The notes beneath the pieces were generated by a model that saw only the letters and a program-made list of their open reading frames with translations, had not been told where the DNA came from and searched no databases. A stretch of DNA of 64,000 bases from assembly GCF_035046505.1 (NCBI RefSeq), contig NC_089822.1, positions 105,594,659-105,658,658 of the forward strand, written 5' to 3'. Shown one piece after another: positions 1-11,330 of the stretch (the stretch's first letter is position 1; every line of letters begins with the position of its first letter). The position numbers and the translations under genes were made by a program. The DNA comes from Tiliqua scincoides (taxonomy: Eukaryota; Chordata; Lepidosauria; Squamata; Scincidae).

Positions 1-60
1 TGTAACCAGTGCATGGATCGCCACAGCCTCGATCTCCTTGATTTAGAAAAGAATGCCAAA

Positions 61-582
61 GGGCGCAATCCAGACCTGTATTTGGGCCAGTGCAACTCCC
101 TTGCACCAGGAGGGTTGCAAATAAGGTACATTTGTGCCTCCTCAGGAGGAAGCCAGGCCGGTGCTCAAAGAAGCATCAGCCTGCGGAGGCCGACCCAAGC
201 CTCCATGCGGGCTTCCTACCTTACAAAGAAAGGTAGGCAAGGAGGAGACAGGAAGGAGGCGTTCCAAGGTGGGGGGAGGGCAGGCAGTGGGCAGCCCCGG
301 GAGCGGGAGGCAGGGCTGGGATCTGGCAGTTATGCCGGATCCCAACTACCATTCTCAAGGAGAATGGAGGGGCTTCAAGCTGCTTCGCTCTCCTTGTACT
401 TGTGCCACCTCAAGAGGTGGTGCAAGTCCGAGGAGATCCATTGGGACCAGCAGCCCTTTCCTGGAGGTAAGGGGAAATGTTTCCCCTTACCTCTGGTTGA
501 CCTGCTTATGGCCACTATTCTGCGCTGGATACAGTGCAAGCCTCCTGGCTTGCCTGTTCCAGTGCAGGACAGGATTGCGCCC
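61..582. mobile_element. Long Harbinger-like MITE (about 520 bp)
   Basis: The ends are an inverted repeat: GGGCGCAATCC at the left and GGATTGCGCCC at the right, followed by TAA (AAA at the left). The interior is GC-rich and resembles the shorter copy at 12590-12997 read in reverse. GGGC termini with 3-bp T-N-A duplications fit the PIF/Harbinger superfamily, which is an inference. It encodes no transposase; the open frames through it are chance products of GC-rich sequence. Confidence 0.6.
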
Positions 583-1032
583 TAAGCTAGTCAAAGGTCA
601 TAGCCACTACCTGTAAATAAAAGCCCTTCCTGTAGCCCTTCCACTACCTGTAAAGGAAAAGCCCTTCCAAAAGCTGTGCCCCACAACTCTACTTCCAGGC
701 CAGGTCAGATATTCCTTTCAATCAGTAACCCTTAAATTTTGCTTCCTAACTCATTGCTCCTTGGTGCCCTAGTGGGACAAAGAGCAATGAGAGGATTTAT
801 TTTTTTTTGGTGGTGGTGGTGGGGGCGTTGGATGTCATCAAGGTTAATGGACATATTAAAACATATGTATTTTTTTCTGAAAATTATCAGTAGTGTCCTT
901 GTTTGTAAACAATGCCATGGACACCCAGACAGCTATAGATGCAGCTAACTGTATTGGAGATTAATTTTTTCAAAGAAGGGAAACTGAAATATCTATGGAA
1001 TATGAAATAGTAAGTTAACCAGTGCTTTAGAA
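583..1032. other. Intergenic, no gene seen
   Basis: Nothing recognisable apart from a T/G-rich low-complexity patch around 800-830. The last 8 bases are the target duplication of the next element. Confidence 0.5.
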
Positions 1033-2093
1033 CAGGGGTGTCCAAACTTTTTGGCAGGAGGGCCACATCATCTCTCTCATATTGTGTAGGGGACTGGGAC
1101 AAAAAAAGAATTAATTTACATTTCAAATTTGAAAAAATTACAGCTTGTTGGCAACCTTCAGTCTCGAGAGACTCTGGTATCGCGCTCTGAAAGGTGGTTC
1201 TGGAACAATGTCTAGTGTGACTGAAAAGGCCAATTCGGGAGTGACAATCCCTTCCACACTGGGAGCAAGTGCAGTCTGACCCTGGTCTGTCTCCCTGGCT
1301 ATGGGCCTTCCTTCTTTGCCTCTTAGCCTCAGACTGTTGGCCGTGTCTCTTCAAACTGGGAAAGGCCATGCTGCACAGCCTGCCTCCAAGCGGGCCACTC
1401 AGAGGCCAGGGTTTCCCACTTGTTGAGGTCCACTCCTAAGGCCTTCAGATCCCTCTTGCAGGTGTCCTTGTATCGCAGCTGTGGTCTACCTGTAGGGCAC
1501 TTTCCTTGCACGAGTTCTCCATAGAGGAGATCCTTTGGGATCCGGCCATCATCCATTCTCACGACATGACTGAGCCAACGCAGGTGTCTCTGTTTCAGCA
1601 GTGCATACATGCTAGGGATTCCAGCACCTTCCAGGACTGTGTTGTTTGGAACTTTGTCCTGTCAGGTGATGCTGAGAATGCGTCAGAGGCAGCGCATGTG
1701 GAAAGCATTCAGTTTCCTCTCCTGTTGTGAGCGAAGAGTACATTTACATAAATGAATATATTAGAGATGGAACTTATAGGAATGAATGAAGGTCTTGCAA
1801 TAGTTCAAGGCCTATAAAAGGCCCTGCACAAAACAAGGCTGGCCTTTCCTTCGCTGCCACTGCTGCATCACAAATGTGAAACAGCAAGCAGTGGAAGGAG
1901 CCCTCATCCCACAGTTCACGCAAGAGGTAAAACAGTCATTCTCATGCTGAGAGCCCTCGTGTTGGTCCAGCATGGGCTCCAGCAAGTCCCTCAAGGGCCA
2001 GAATCTCATTGGAGACTGGGGGCTGCCTGCAGGCCAGATTGGGAGTCCCCGAGGGCTGCAAGTGGCCCCCAGGCCAGGGTTTGAGCACCCCTG
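1033..2093 (-). mobile_element. hAT-type non-autonomous element, CAGGGGTGTCC family, interrupted
   Basis: It starts CAGGGGTGTCCAAAC and ends in the matching inverted repeat (GCACCCCTG). It is flanked by a perfect 8-bp duplication, CTTTAGAA, at 1025-1032 and 2094-2101; 8-bp duplications are typical of hAT. Two uninterrupted relatives of about 460 bp lie at 21708-22171 and 40474-40933 in the opposite orientation. The extra length is a LINE fragment at about 1140-1738. Confidence 0.8.
1140..1738 (-). mobile_element. LINE fragment: C-terminal end of a non-LTR reverse transcriptase ORF
   Basis: On the minus strand an open frame at 1329-1610 gives a protein with RWLSHVVRMDDGRIPKDLLY and GRPQLRYKDTCKRDLK, the pattern seen at the C-terminus of several LINE ORF2 proteins. 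It sits inside the hAT element, whose own sequence resumes at about 1738 with a stretch matching the intact copies. I cannot assign the clade. The copy is truncated on its 5' side, with no reverse transcriptase catalytic box present. Confidence 0.65.
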
Positions 2094-2101
2094 CTTTAGA
2101 A

Positions 2102-2700
2102 TACTGCGGAAAACAGGAATGTTAATTCTTTGTCTCAATAGATACAAAAGGTAAGATTAGCACACATTCCAGAACTAGTACAGCAAAGTCAACAAAAACC
2201 ATCTTGAAGTTAACAACATTAACACAGCAAAAATTTTCTAGGATCACAGTCCACTTTGTCACAGACACGTCAGTTTCACCTAATGTGCTGGTAGCTTGTT
2301 TGCTAATGGTCTGTGGTGCCAGCGACAGTCTTAACCCACACCTTCTTTCACAAGAGCAAACAGACATACATTATTATAATAATGCTTGGTCTGGTTTATT
2401 CAAGAATTTCAACCAGGGAATAGAAATGAAACATAGGTCAGCCATATATATATGCTGTGGTGTGTTTCATGGGTCATCATAGTGTGTTTTAATAACTTTC
2501 CTCTCTTCCATGGGTAAAGTAAAAAAAAAACACTCTTGATTTCCCAAGAGCACCCTTGATGAGCCTAAGCTGTAAATCTGGGCTTCCCCAGTTTGAGTGT
2601 CACACCTGCCATAAATTTGCTATTCAAAGCTTGAGGCAAGCCACTTTCTCGCTCAGCCAGAGCTCAACATGTGGATAAGAGTGCTTGACCTGTTGTAACA
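2102..2700. other. Intergenic, no gene seen
   Basis: AT-rich sequence without any splice-consistent or family-like coding stretch. The open frames here are short and have no recognisable composition or motif. Confidence 0.5.
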
Positions 2701-2952
2701 AGTATGGTATAGTGGTTAGAGTACCGGACTAGCAACTGGGCAACCTAAGTTCAATTTCCTCACATAGCCATGAAGCCCACTTGGTGACCTTGAACCAGTC
2801 ATGCTTTAACCTAACTGTAATTAGGCATGCTTTCTCAACAAACCTACCTCACAGGGTTGTTGTGAAGATAAAAGGAGAGGTGAAAAGCAATGTGTGCTGT
2901 CTTGAGTGCCCTGAAAGTAGGGCAGGGTATGAATGCAATAAATAAACTAATA
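2701..2952 (+). mobile_element. tRNA-derived SINE (Sauria-SINE type)
   Basis: The head resembles a tRNA promoter: A-box-like TAGTGGTTAGAGTACCGG and B-box-like AAGTTCAATTTCC. It is followed by the body ACCTCACAGGGTTGTTGTGA and the tail GGGCAGGGTATGAATGCAAT. Diverged relatives lie at 16527-16758, 20240-20448 and 37917-38152. The family name is inferred from the known squamate SINE consensus. Confidence 0.7.
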
Positions 2953-2995
2953 CATGAGAAGCATCTTGCATACACAGATCAAAAACATACTAACA

Positions 2996-4740
2996 TAAAA
3001 ACATAAGAACAGCCCCACTGAATCAGGCCATAGGCCCATTTAGTCCAGCTTCCTGTATCTCACAGCGGCTCACCAAATGCCCCAGGAAGCACACCAGATA
3101 ACAAGAGACCTCATCCTGGTGCCCTCCCTTGCATCTGGCATTCTGACATAGCCCATTTCTAAAATCAGGAGGTTGCGCATACACATCATAGCTTGTACCC
3201 TGTAATGGATTTTTCCTCCAGAAACTTGTCCAATCCCCTTTTAAAGGCGTCCAGGCCAGTCGCCATCACCACATCCTGTGGCAAGGAGTTCCACAGACCA
3301 ACCACACGCTGAGTAAAGAAATATTTTCTCTTGTCTGTTCTAACTCTTCCAACACTCAATTTTAGTGGATGTCCCCTGGTTCTGGTGTTTTGTGAGAGTG
3401 TAAAGAGCATCTCCCTATCCACTCTGTCCATCCCCTGCATAATTTTGTATGTCTCAATCATGTCCCCCCTCAGGTGTCTCTTTTCTAGGCTGAAGAGGCC
3501 CAAATGCCTTGTAAGGAAGGTGCCCCAGCCCCGTAATCATCTTAGTCGCTCTCTTTTCCATTTCCTTTTCCATTTCCACTATGTCTTTTTTGAGATGTGG
3601 CGACCAGAACTGGACACAATACTCCAGGTGTAGCCTTACCATCGATTTGTACAATGTCATTATAATATTAGCCGTTTTGTTCTCAATACCTTTCCTAATG
3701 ATCCCAAGCATAGAATTGGCCTTCTTAACTGCCGCCGCACATTGGGTCGACACTTTCATCGACCTGTCCACCACCACCCCAAGATCTCTCTCCTGATCTG
3801 TCACAGACAGCTCAGAACCCATCAGCCTATATCTAAAGTTTTGATTTTTTGCCCCAATGTGCATGACCTTACACTTACTGACATTGAATCGCATCTGCCA
3901 TTTTGTTGCCCATTCTGCCAGTCTGGAGAGATTCTTCTGGATCTCCTCACAATCACTTCTGGTCTTCATCACTCGGAAAAGTTTGGTGTCGTCCACAAAC
4001 TTTGCAACCTTACTGCTCACCCCTGTCTCCAGGTCATTTATGAAGAGGTTGAAGAGCACCCGTCCCAGGACAGATCCTTGGGGCACACCGCTTTTCACTT
4101 CTCTCCATTGTGAAAATTGCCCATTGACACCCACTCTCTGCTTCCTGGCCTCCAACCAGTTCTCAATCCACGAGAGAACCTGTCCTCTAATTCCCTGACT
4201 GTGGAGTTTTTCAGTAGCCTTTGGTGAGAGACCGTGTCGAACGCCTTCTGAAAGTCCAGATATATAATGTCCATGGGTTCTCCCGCATCCACATGCCTGT
4301 TGACCTTTTCAAAGAATTCTATAAGGTTCGTGAGGCAAGACTTACCCTTACAGAAGCCATGCTGATTCTCCCTCAGCAAGGCCTGTTCATCTATGTGTTT
4401 TGAGATCCTATCTTTGATGAGGCATTCCACCATTTTACCCGGTATAGATGTTAGGCTGACCGGCCTATAGTTTCCCGGGTCCCCCCTCTTTCCCTTTTTA
4501 AAGATAGGCGTGACATTTGCTATCCTCCAATCCTCTGGCACCGTGGCCGATTTGAGGGACAAGTTGCATACCTTAGTCAAGAGATCTGCAACTTCATTCT
4601 TCAATTCCTTAATAACTCTTGGGTGGATGCCATCAGGACCCGGTGACTTATTGATCTTTAATTTATCAATGAGGTCTGAAACATCTTCTCTTTTAACCTC
4701 TATCTGACTTAACTGATTTGTGAGCAGGTTCAGACAAATT
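2996..4740 (-). mobile_element. CR1 LINE, 5'-truncated, reverse transcriptase region and 3' UTR
   Basis: Minus-strand open frames at 4095-4802 and 3454-4155 carry non-LTR reverse transcriptase blocks in order: INKSPGPDGIHP, NYRPVSLTS, YLDFQKAFDTVSH, SGVPQGSVLG and FVDDTKLF (the usual A of FADD is V here). The following frame at 3186-3503 holds RGDMIETYKIMQG and WNSLPQDVV, typical of the CR1 C-terminus. The frame changes near 4100-4155 and again near 3460-3500, so the copy is inactive. The 3' UTR near 3000-3190 is shared with other copies at 11331, 29322 and 60340. The endonuclease domain is absent. Confidence 0.9.
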
Positions 4741-5445
4741 TCCCCTGGAACTGATGCAATTATGGAGGGTACACTCATGATGTGCACACATCCTGGCTCC
4801 ACCCCTTACTTCTAGGTTGGTTTCAATAATCACATATGAGGGGGGCTGTTTGCTCATCTCACTACATATAGTGCTGAACCTGGTTTAAACTGGTTAAAAA
4901 CAGTCATGGAGGGGGCAGCTTGGACAAATCCCTATTCTTCAGGTTGCCCCTTTGGTGTTCTCAAGACAGTAACAAATAACCAGACCAGTGACTTGAAGCT
5001 TGACAACATGGATTGCAAAAAAAATTTCCCAGTTTCTGAGGAAACAAACTTCAAGCTGTGACTGGTACAGTCATGGAACAAGGAGCATGGGTGTGGTAAC
5101 CTTTATGAAGAGTATGTTATGTTATACAGGAGGACGTGCCATCGAATCTCTTCCATTGAGCAAGAAACTCCACCATGTGCCAATATTCATGTGAAGCTGA
5201 TGGTGACTCAGGAGGATTCCTCAACTTAATCTTGAAGTCATTATTACGAAACTGAGGTCTGATTGTTTTGCATTGCATTTTATCTGCTGTTTCCATGCAT
5301 TTACAGAGAGTATTAGCATCCATATTGCAAATTATGAATTTCCATTCTGTAACAAATCCATTGTTAGGACATGTTATCTATATGTGCTGATCCTCTCAAA
5401 TCTGATGACTATTAACCTCATTTACAGAGAAATCACATGACTCTG
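4741..5445. other. Upstream flank of the CSTA-type gene, nothing recognised
   Basis: No repeat family or coding sequence identified. It runs up to the TATA-like box of the stefin gene. Confidence 0.4.
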
Positions 5446-5450
5446 ACTGG

Positions 5451-5460
5451 GTATATATAC
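5451..5460 (+). promoter_or_regulatory. TATA-like box of the CSTA-type gene
   Basis: GTATATATAC lies about 90 bp upstream of the start codon at 5547, a plausible distance for a short 5' UTR of about 60 bp. No CpG island is present here, in contrast to the CSTB side. Confidence 0.5.
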
Positions 5461-5546
5461 CAGACACCTGACTGCCCTCTAGCACCGCACTTGTGACTGC
5501 CTTGATCCTACAGACGTCCCAGGCTGCTCAAATTTGACTATTTACC

Positions 5547-8500
5547 ATGTTGGTTGGAGGCACAAGTGAGGCCAAGCCTGCTACTCCAGACATTCAAGAG
5601 CTGGCTGACCTGGTGAGTAAAGTACCTGCTGGAAAAGAAAAAGAAAAAAAAAAGGGGCATGTCAGAATGTTATGGGAGAAAATTAAATTTAAATTAAATG
5701 GACTTTAGAAGACTACCCTTTATTTTAAATTAGAAGCTATCATCCAGCAATGAAACACTGGCTCCAGTTTATCTAGGCACAAGTTGTGTGCATGCTTCTG
5801 ATGTGTTACTTCAGAGGTGGTTCCAAAAGATGATGATTCCTCAAATTTGGTAGAAATGAGGATGCACTGTTAGAACTCATGGTGATGGGGCAGGGCAGGG
5901 CAGAGACATTGTTCCTCGCCCCCATGCAGACGTTTTCCTCTTGCCCTCTAGTTTCTGTTTTCAATTTGGAAATAAGACTATAGAGGCTGAACATCTCAGC
6001 ATTTCCAGATTATTATTATATAGTAGTGTTGCAGCACATCAGATGCTTGCACTGGCTTTTTTGGGTGCTCAGTGTTTTGAACTCTACGCAGGAGTTGAAC
6101 TGGTGAGATATCACCGTATGTTTAATGTTGCTGCTCTTTGTTCAACTGTTATCTCATCTAAATCTATATTGGCCAGATATTTTGTAAGGTCCTTGGAGAA
6201 TGCGCCTACTGCACCAATGAAAGTAGGAGTGGTTAAAGTTTATTTTCCCCAAAGATGCTGTATTTCAATTTCCAGGTCATTATATTTTTGTTTAGTAGTA
6301 GTAGTAATTGTAGTAGTGGGAATATTTATATCCATTTACAACAAAAATGAGTTCACAAAGCGGAATTTTCTCCTTTTTGGAAAGAATGTTCCTTATCTTC
6401 AGGAGGCAGCTAAATATTTTCAGCCACTGAACTGGGGGAAGCAAAATGCCATATAGTCGTATTTCACTCCTGAATCGCTGTTACATGATTACTGGGCCTT
6501 TTTATTGTATAGTATTTCTTCCTCAAAATAACCTCCCTCATGAAACCTACTACATGTATATTTGGCTGTACAACAAAAACAACGTCCCTCAGAAACTATC
6601 CCCAGTACAAACTAGCGTGGCACATTGGGGAAGACAGGGCATGAGGATCCAGCCCTGCCTGAGCTTGTCCTGAGGTAGTTTTTGTGTCCATGAAATTTCT
6701 AATGGACATATTAATGGTAAAGTGTACCTTCTACCTGTTCCTGCAGATATCATTCTGGAGGTATTTTGCTGTCTAAGAAACAAGAATGACAAACTAATTT
6801 TCATTTTAATTTCAGGTAAAACCTCAAATAGAACAAAAGGAAAACAAAAGTTACCCTACGTTCAAAGCAGTAGAGTACAAAACACAGGTTGTTGCTGGAA
6901 CAAACTACTTCATTAAGGTTGGTGCTCCAAATTTTATTACTTGAGAGTAATAAATTGAGTACTGTAATTAGAGTACTGTAATTGAGTACTGTAATTAGAA
7001 ATTTTAAATAACTTCCTTTAAAAAACAACGCTTTAACCTTTCACTGCAGAATCACAGGTGATTCAAGGGTGACTCATGGGATTCAGAAGAGTGCATAAAG
7101 TGGATAAAAGTTTTGGTTTCTCCACTTCTCATAACCCTACCACAGAGTCCACCCAGTGAAACAGATTGGCAGCCCATTCAGACAAAAGGCATTACTTCAC
7201 ACAGGGTGTAACTAACTTATGAAATCTGCTGTCACAAGGTGTGGTGTTAGCCAGTGGCTTAGATGGCTTTAATGCAGTGGTTCCCGAACTTTTTAGCATT
7301 GAGACACACCTAAAAAAAACAACGCTTTACCAACCACTCAAGCCTCAGTGGCTTTAAAGGTTATTTGGCCATATTACTCCCCCCAAGTACCAGATTGTTT
7401 AATCTTGATGCACATAGTCTGATCTAATTGTCTTGTCTTGTCTAGTGGGCCATGGACTCACAGTTTGGGAGTCACTGCTTAACATACATTAGACAAATGC
7501 ATGGAGAATAGATATGTCACTGACTGATACCTAAAAGGAATATTCACAAGTGATGAACCTCTCAAAGCCAGTTGCTGCAGGGCTAAGAACAGCGGTGAGA
7601 GGGCCGTCTCTTTCATGCTCTGCTTGTGTTCTTCTGGGAAGCACCTGGCTGATTACTGTTGGAAACAGGATGTTGGATTAGGTGGACACTGGATCTGATC
7701 CAGCAAGGCAGTTCTTGTGATCTGAAGTTGTCATGCCTTCTAACCAGCAGCTACTTTTGGAGTTGTGCAGGGGCAGGGAACAGCCTATTAAGTCAGCCAT
7801 GATATTGTCCCAAACAGGATCTCTAGACCCATTAAAGTTAGGTAGCTTGGATAATGATTGGCTTCCAGCACAATCCTATGCAGGTCTACCCAAAAATAAG
7901 TCCCACAGTGTCCAATGAGGCTTGCTCCCAGGAAAGTATGTATAGGATTGTAACCTCAGTCACACAGTTATGTCCTGTGTAACCTGCAGTCACAAACCCA
8001 TTGGCAGTATGATTTGCAATGCTACCCTGCTGTGTGAATCAGCAGACACTTCAGCAGACATCAGCAGACATATTGTACAAGTCCTGCTGTGGTACATTGC
8101 ACAATTACACAACTGCAGTTGTGGGAAAACCTACTTTCTCCAGTTCACGTATTTGATTGCAGAAGGACAAACAATGATACTGTGTCACAGTTCAGTGCAA
8201 AAAGTAAGTGGCTGAGGATCTTTGTGATCCATTTGGACATCTGAGTCTGAAGCAAACAGTATGGTCTCTGTTTGGTTTATGTTTTGGCTAGCTGAGTCAT
8301 CAAACTGCTATTTTCACCTTGGGGAGGAGAAGGAAATGAGGGGCAGGGTTAGAGATGAATCGCCTTTCCCTGGATTTGGCTTACTTGCAGGAATCACATG
8401 GACCCAGGGGAAGTGAAGCTGATATGGAATTTCAACATCTATTACTTTTAGTCTTCTTTGATAACAGTGCTTAGCATTTATATTTCAGCATTTATATTTT

Positions 8501-11132
8501 TAGAGGTAGTGGGTTCATATGCATCATTTTGTTGTAATCTTTCAAGGTAAGTTGGTCAGAGTTCCCATATTGTGGGGAAGGGGGGGGATTAAGGCTGAGA
8601 AATCCTGGCTTGCTTAAGAGAGAATTTATGGCAGACAAGATTAAAACTATGAAATCCCTCACTTATATCTTTGGCTCTTAGCCACTATATAACAATGCCT
8701 CTTAGTTTTATTGTCTTCATTGACCTGGTAACTCACCAAAGGCCCTGAATACTGTTCTTTTCTCCTATATTTCTGGTCACCAAAAGTCAGTTAAGACAAA
8801 AGCATTTAACATTTCTTTTGGAAGACTCACAACCCAATCCTATCCAAATGTCCAGCACTGATGCAGCCACAGTGCAGCCCCAAGGTAAGGGAACAAATGT
8901 TCTCTTATAGTGGCTAAGAGATGCAGTGCATGCCCCATTGGCACAGCTGCACCGGCTCTGGAAAATTGGATAGGTTGGGCCCGCAAGCTTTAGTGACCCC
9001 CCCCCCCCAACAAAGGAAGAAAATCTTGACGTTGGGGAAAAACCAATCAGGACCTAAGTTGACACATATATGGTGAATTTTAGAATGAATTTATTTTGCT
9101 ATACATTGTATAAGATTGGAATGTGTTCTGATTATTAGGGATAGACATCGGAACAACAGACTGAGGGCCCAATTCTACCCAAATTTCCAGCACTGGTGCA
9201 GTCATAATGCAGCGCCAAGTTAAGGGAACAAATGTTCCCATTCCTTAAGGAGGCCTCTGTGACAGCCTCCCCACCACAGGATGCAGTGCATGCCCCATTG
9301 GCATGGCTGCACCAGGACTAGAAAACTGGATAGGATTGGGCCCTGAGGGCACAATCCTATGCATGTCTTCTCAGAAGTAAGTCCCATAACATTCAATAGG
9401 ACTTATTCCCAGGAAAGTGTGCATAGGATTGTAGCCTGAGGCAAGAAACTGAAGTTTGATTGACCTTTTGATTTTTTACCTATGCAATAATTTGGGAACC
9501 CTTGTTAATCATGATTTACACTAGAGCGGGGGTCTCCAAACCCCGGCCCTGGGGGCCAGATGCAGCCTGCAGCGAGCCTTTATCCGGCCCGCAGCCAGCC
9601 TCTTGTCCCCTGAAAGACTCTGGCCCACTTGGCCAAACATGATTGGAGCTGTGCTCTGGTTGCATCTGGAGGGTATTCTAAGGGCCAGAGAGGTTGAATG
9701 AATGAGCCCATTCATCCATTTATTCACTCATCTAAGTTCCATCTAAGTTAAATTTTATATTTAAATTTTTTTCTGGCCCCCTACACCATGCCAGATATTT
9801 GATGTGGCCCTCGGGCCAAAATGTTTGGAGACCCTTGCACTAGAGCAATGGTTCTCACAGATGTAGCACTGGGACCCACTTTTTAGAATGATGTCAGGAC
9901 CCACCAGAAGTGATGTCATGACCGGATGTGACATCATCAAGCAGGAACGTTTTTAACAATTCTAGGCTGCAATCTGATTAATCTCCACACTTACCAGGAG
10001 TAAGGTCCAATTACTATCACTGTTAAAAGCATATACATAGTACTTGTTAAAAGTACAGACCTGTAACATTACCCCAAATGCAGTCACATACATGGTAGCA
10101 TTAAGACTAATATATTAAAAATAAAATATTGAAATGAATGGGGACCCACCTGAAATTGGCTCGCAACCCACCTTGTGGGTCCTGACCCACAGTTTGAGAA
10201 ACACTGCACTAGAGATTTCCTCTGTTTATCAAAAACAGAATGCAAGAGTAAGTCTTGTATTAAGTTCCCAGCCTTAAAGCCAATTAGACAATAGGCATGA
10301 ACAATCTCTTGACTTAGTAAGTTTTCTTTTGAACTGAAAAGCACCTGTGGAAGGTACGGATTTAAGTGAGGCCCAGCAGGGGCAGTTGATTTTTATCTTT
10401 TTCCACCCTTTGCCTGTACAGAATTGCTGTCCCCATAGAGCAGCTTGGTTGCCCATAGAGGAAAAAATAATACTTAACATTTGTACAGCACTTCCCAAGT
10501 GTGCAAAACACTTCATGTTTATTGAGGAGTGCTTTGCAGCAACCTTGTAAGGGATGCAAGCTGGGAAGGTGATAAAAAGGGACCAGTTTGGACAATACCA
10601 CTGCCAACTGACCTCACACAATACCGTGTACTTGTCTTGGTTCTTCCCCTCTCTTCCTGATAACTTTTCCTAAACATCTGAACTGGTCCTATACACCTGC
10701 TGCTACAAGTCCATCTTTTCATTTGGACACTGCACCTCAAAAAGGCCTCATTCTTCCCATCATGTCATCCTGGTTCAGATAATTTTCTTTCCATTATTAA
10801 CAAGATTAAAACAGGTCTCGAAGCACTTTACATCTCCTGTTTAAAGGCTGATATTTTTACAAGAATCTTTTCTACCCCCACCTCCACCTTTGGCATAATC
10901 TAAATTTGTTAGGTTATGATGCAATTGTTAAGGTGAAACAAGGAGTAGGAGACTGATGATAGGACATTTGATGAATAACCTATTCATTGTCTCTGTCATA
11001 CAGGTTGATGTTGGCCAGGGTGAATATATGCACTTGCGTGTACTCCAACCCCTTCCACACCTGAAAGAGCAACCCTCTCTGAGCGATTACCAGACTGGCA
11101 AGAAGGAGAGTGATCCACTGAACTACTTCTAA
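5547..11132 (+). CDS. CSTA: Stefin (type 1 cystatin), CSTA-like, 3 exons, 98 aa
   Basis: Exons are 5547-5612, 6816-6917 and 11004-11132, all joined in phase 0 with GT/AG ends (the second donor is the weak GTTGGT). The product starts [20 protein letters not shown] and carries the three stefin contact sites for papain-like proteases: the N-terminal glycine (VGG), the first hairpin QVVAG near residue 47, and the second hairpin QPLPH near residue 74. It ends DPLNYF. There is no signal peptide, as expected for a cytosolic cathepsin inhibitor. Length matches the family (98 aa in human CSTA and CSTB). The [11 protein letters not shown] start is closer to CSTA than to CSTB, so I call it CSTA-like; strict orthology needs a tree. 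It faces CSTB tail to tail. The poly(A) signal is at 11207. Confidence 0.9.
6950..6997. repeat. Short tandem repeat, about 16-bp unit
   Basis: GAGTACTGTAATTAGA-type units are repeated three times just after exon 2 of the CSTA-like gene, inside its second intron. Confidence 0.6.
7275..7477. mobile_element. hAT-type MITE, CAGTGGTTC family, short copy
   Basis: It starts CAGTGGTTCCCGAACTTTTT and ends GTTTGGGAGTCACTG, an inverted match. Target duplications are not clear. It lies in intron 2 of the CSTA-like gene. Confidence 0.55.
7868..7956. mobile_element. Short Harbinger-like MITE (about 90 bp)
   Basis: GCACAATCCTATGCAGGTCT at the left mirrors the ATAGGATTGTAACCT end, with the AAGTCCCA...TTGCTCCCAGGAAAG interior shared by the other 90-bp copies at 9347, 15042, 23791 and 35382. 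Confidence 0.65.
8829..8982. mobile_element. Medium Harbinger-like MITE, diverged
   Basis: ACCCAATCCTATCCAAATGT ... AATTGGATAGGTTGGGCCC are the inverted ends. The interior TAAGGGAACAAATGTTC and CCCCATTGGCACAGCTGCAC match the 170-178 bp copies elsewhere in the window. Confidence 0.65.
9175..9343. mobile_element. Medium Harbinger-like MITE (169 bp), TGA target duplication
   Basis: It begins GGGCCCAATTCTACCC and ends ATAGGATTGGGCCC. TGA stands on both sides (9172-9174 and 9344-9346). The right-hand TGA is shared with the next MITE. Confidence 0.75.
9347..9436. mobile_element. Short Harbinger-like MITE (90 bp), abutting the previous copy
   Basis: It begins GGGCACAATCCTATGCATGT and ends CATAGGATTGTAGCC, flanked by TGA at 9344-9346 and 9437-9439. 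It is separated from the 169-bp copy only by that TGA. Confidence 0.75.
9527..9837. mobile_element. hAT-type MITE, GGGTCTCCAAAC family (311 bp)
   Basis: Its ends are the inverted repeat GGGTCTCCAAAC ... GTTTGGAGACCC. It is flanked by perfect 8-bp duplications CACTAGAG at 9519-9526 and 9838-9845. The interior (CTGGCCC...TGTGGCCCTCGGGCC) resembles the CAGGGGTG family at 21708 and 40474. Confidence 0.8.
9846..10206. mobile_element. hAT-type MITE, CARTGGTTCTCA family (361 bp)
   Basis: It runs from CAATGGTTCTCACAGATG to AGTTTGAGAAACACTG. It is flanked by CACTAGAG at 9838-9845 and 10207-10214, the left copy being shared with the previous element. Relatives lie at 17971, 19279, 57518 and 60806. Confidence 0.8.
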
Positions 11133-11206
11133 AAGAAGATGCTTCTGCTATCTTGTTTTTCAGTGTATAAGGCACATGTACCTGCTAAAGTCAGCAAACG
11201 ACTAAA

Positions 11207-11212
11207 AATAAA
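11207..11212 (+). promoter_or_regulatory. Poly(A) signal AATAAA of the CSTA-like gene
   Basis: AATAAA lies 75 bp after the stop codon, giving a very short 3' UTR, as usual for stefin genes. Confidence 0.75.
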
Positions 11213-11330
11213 CTGGATTTGGGAAATTGTAAGCTATGGTTTGGTTTGCATTCAAAAAGAAAGCTCTCGCTGTGTTAGACACTTTTGAAAAAGTACAATA
11301 GACATCAAAACTTACTACCGAATCCAGAGT

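Noticed and set aside
13-616. Overlapping long open frames in the first 600 bases
   Set aside because: They lie in a GC-rich MITE with inverted ends, show no family motif and have no splice or start context.
2701-2775. tRNA gene
   Set aside because: tRNA-like promoter only; it is the head of a SINE with several other copies in the window.
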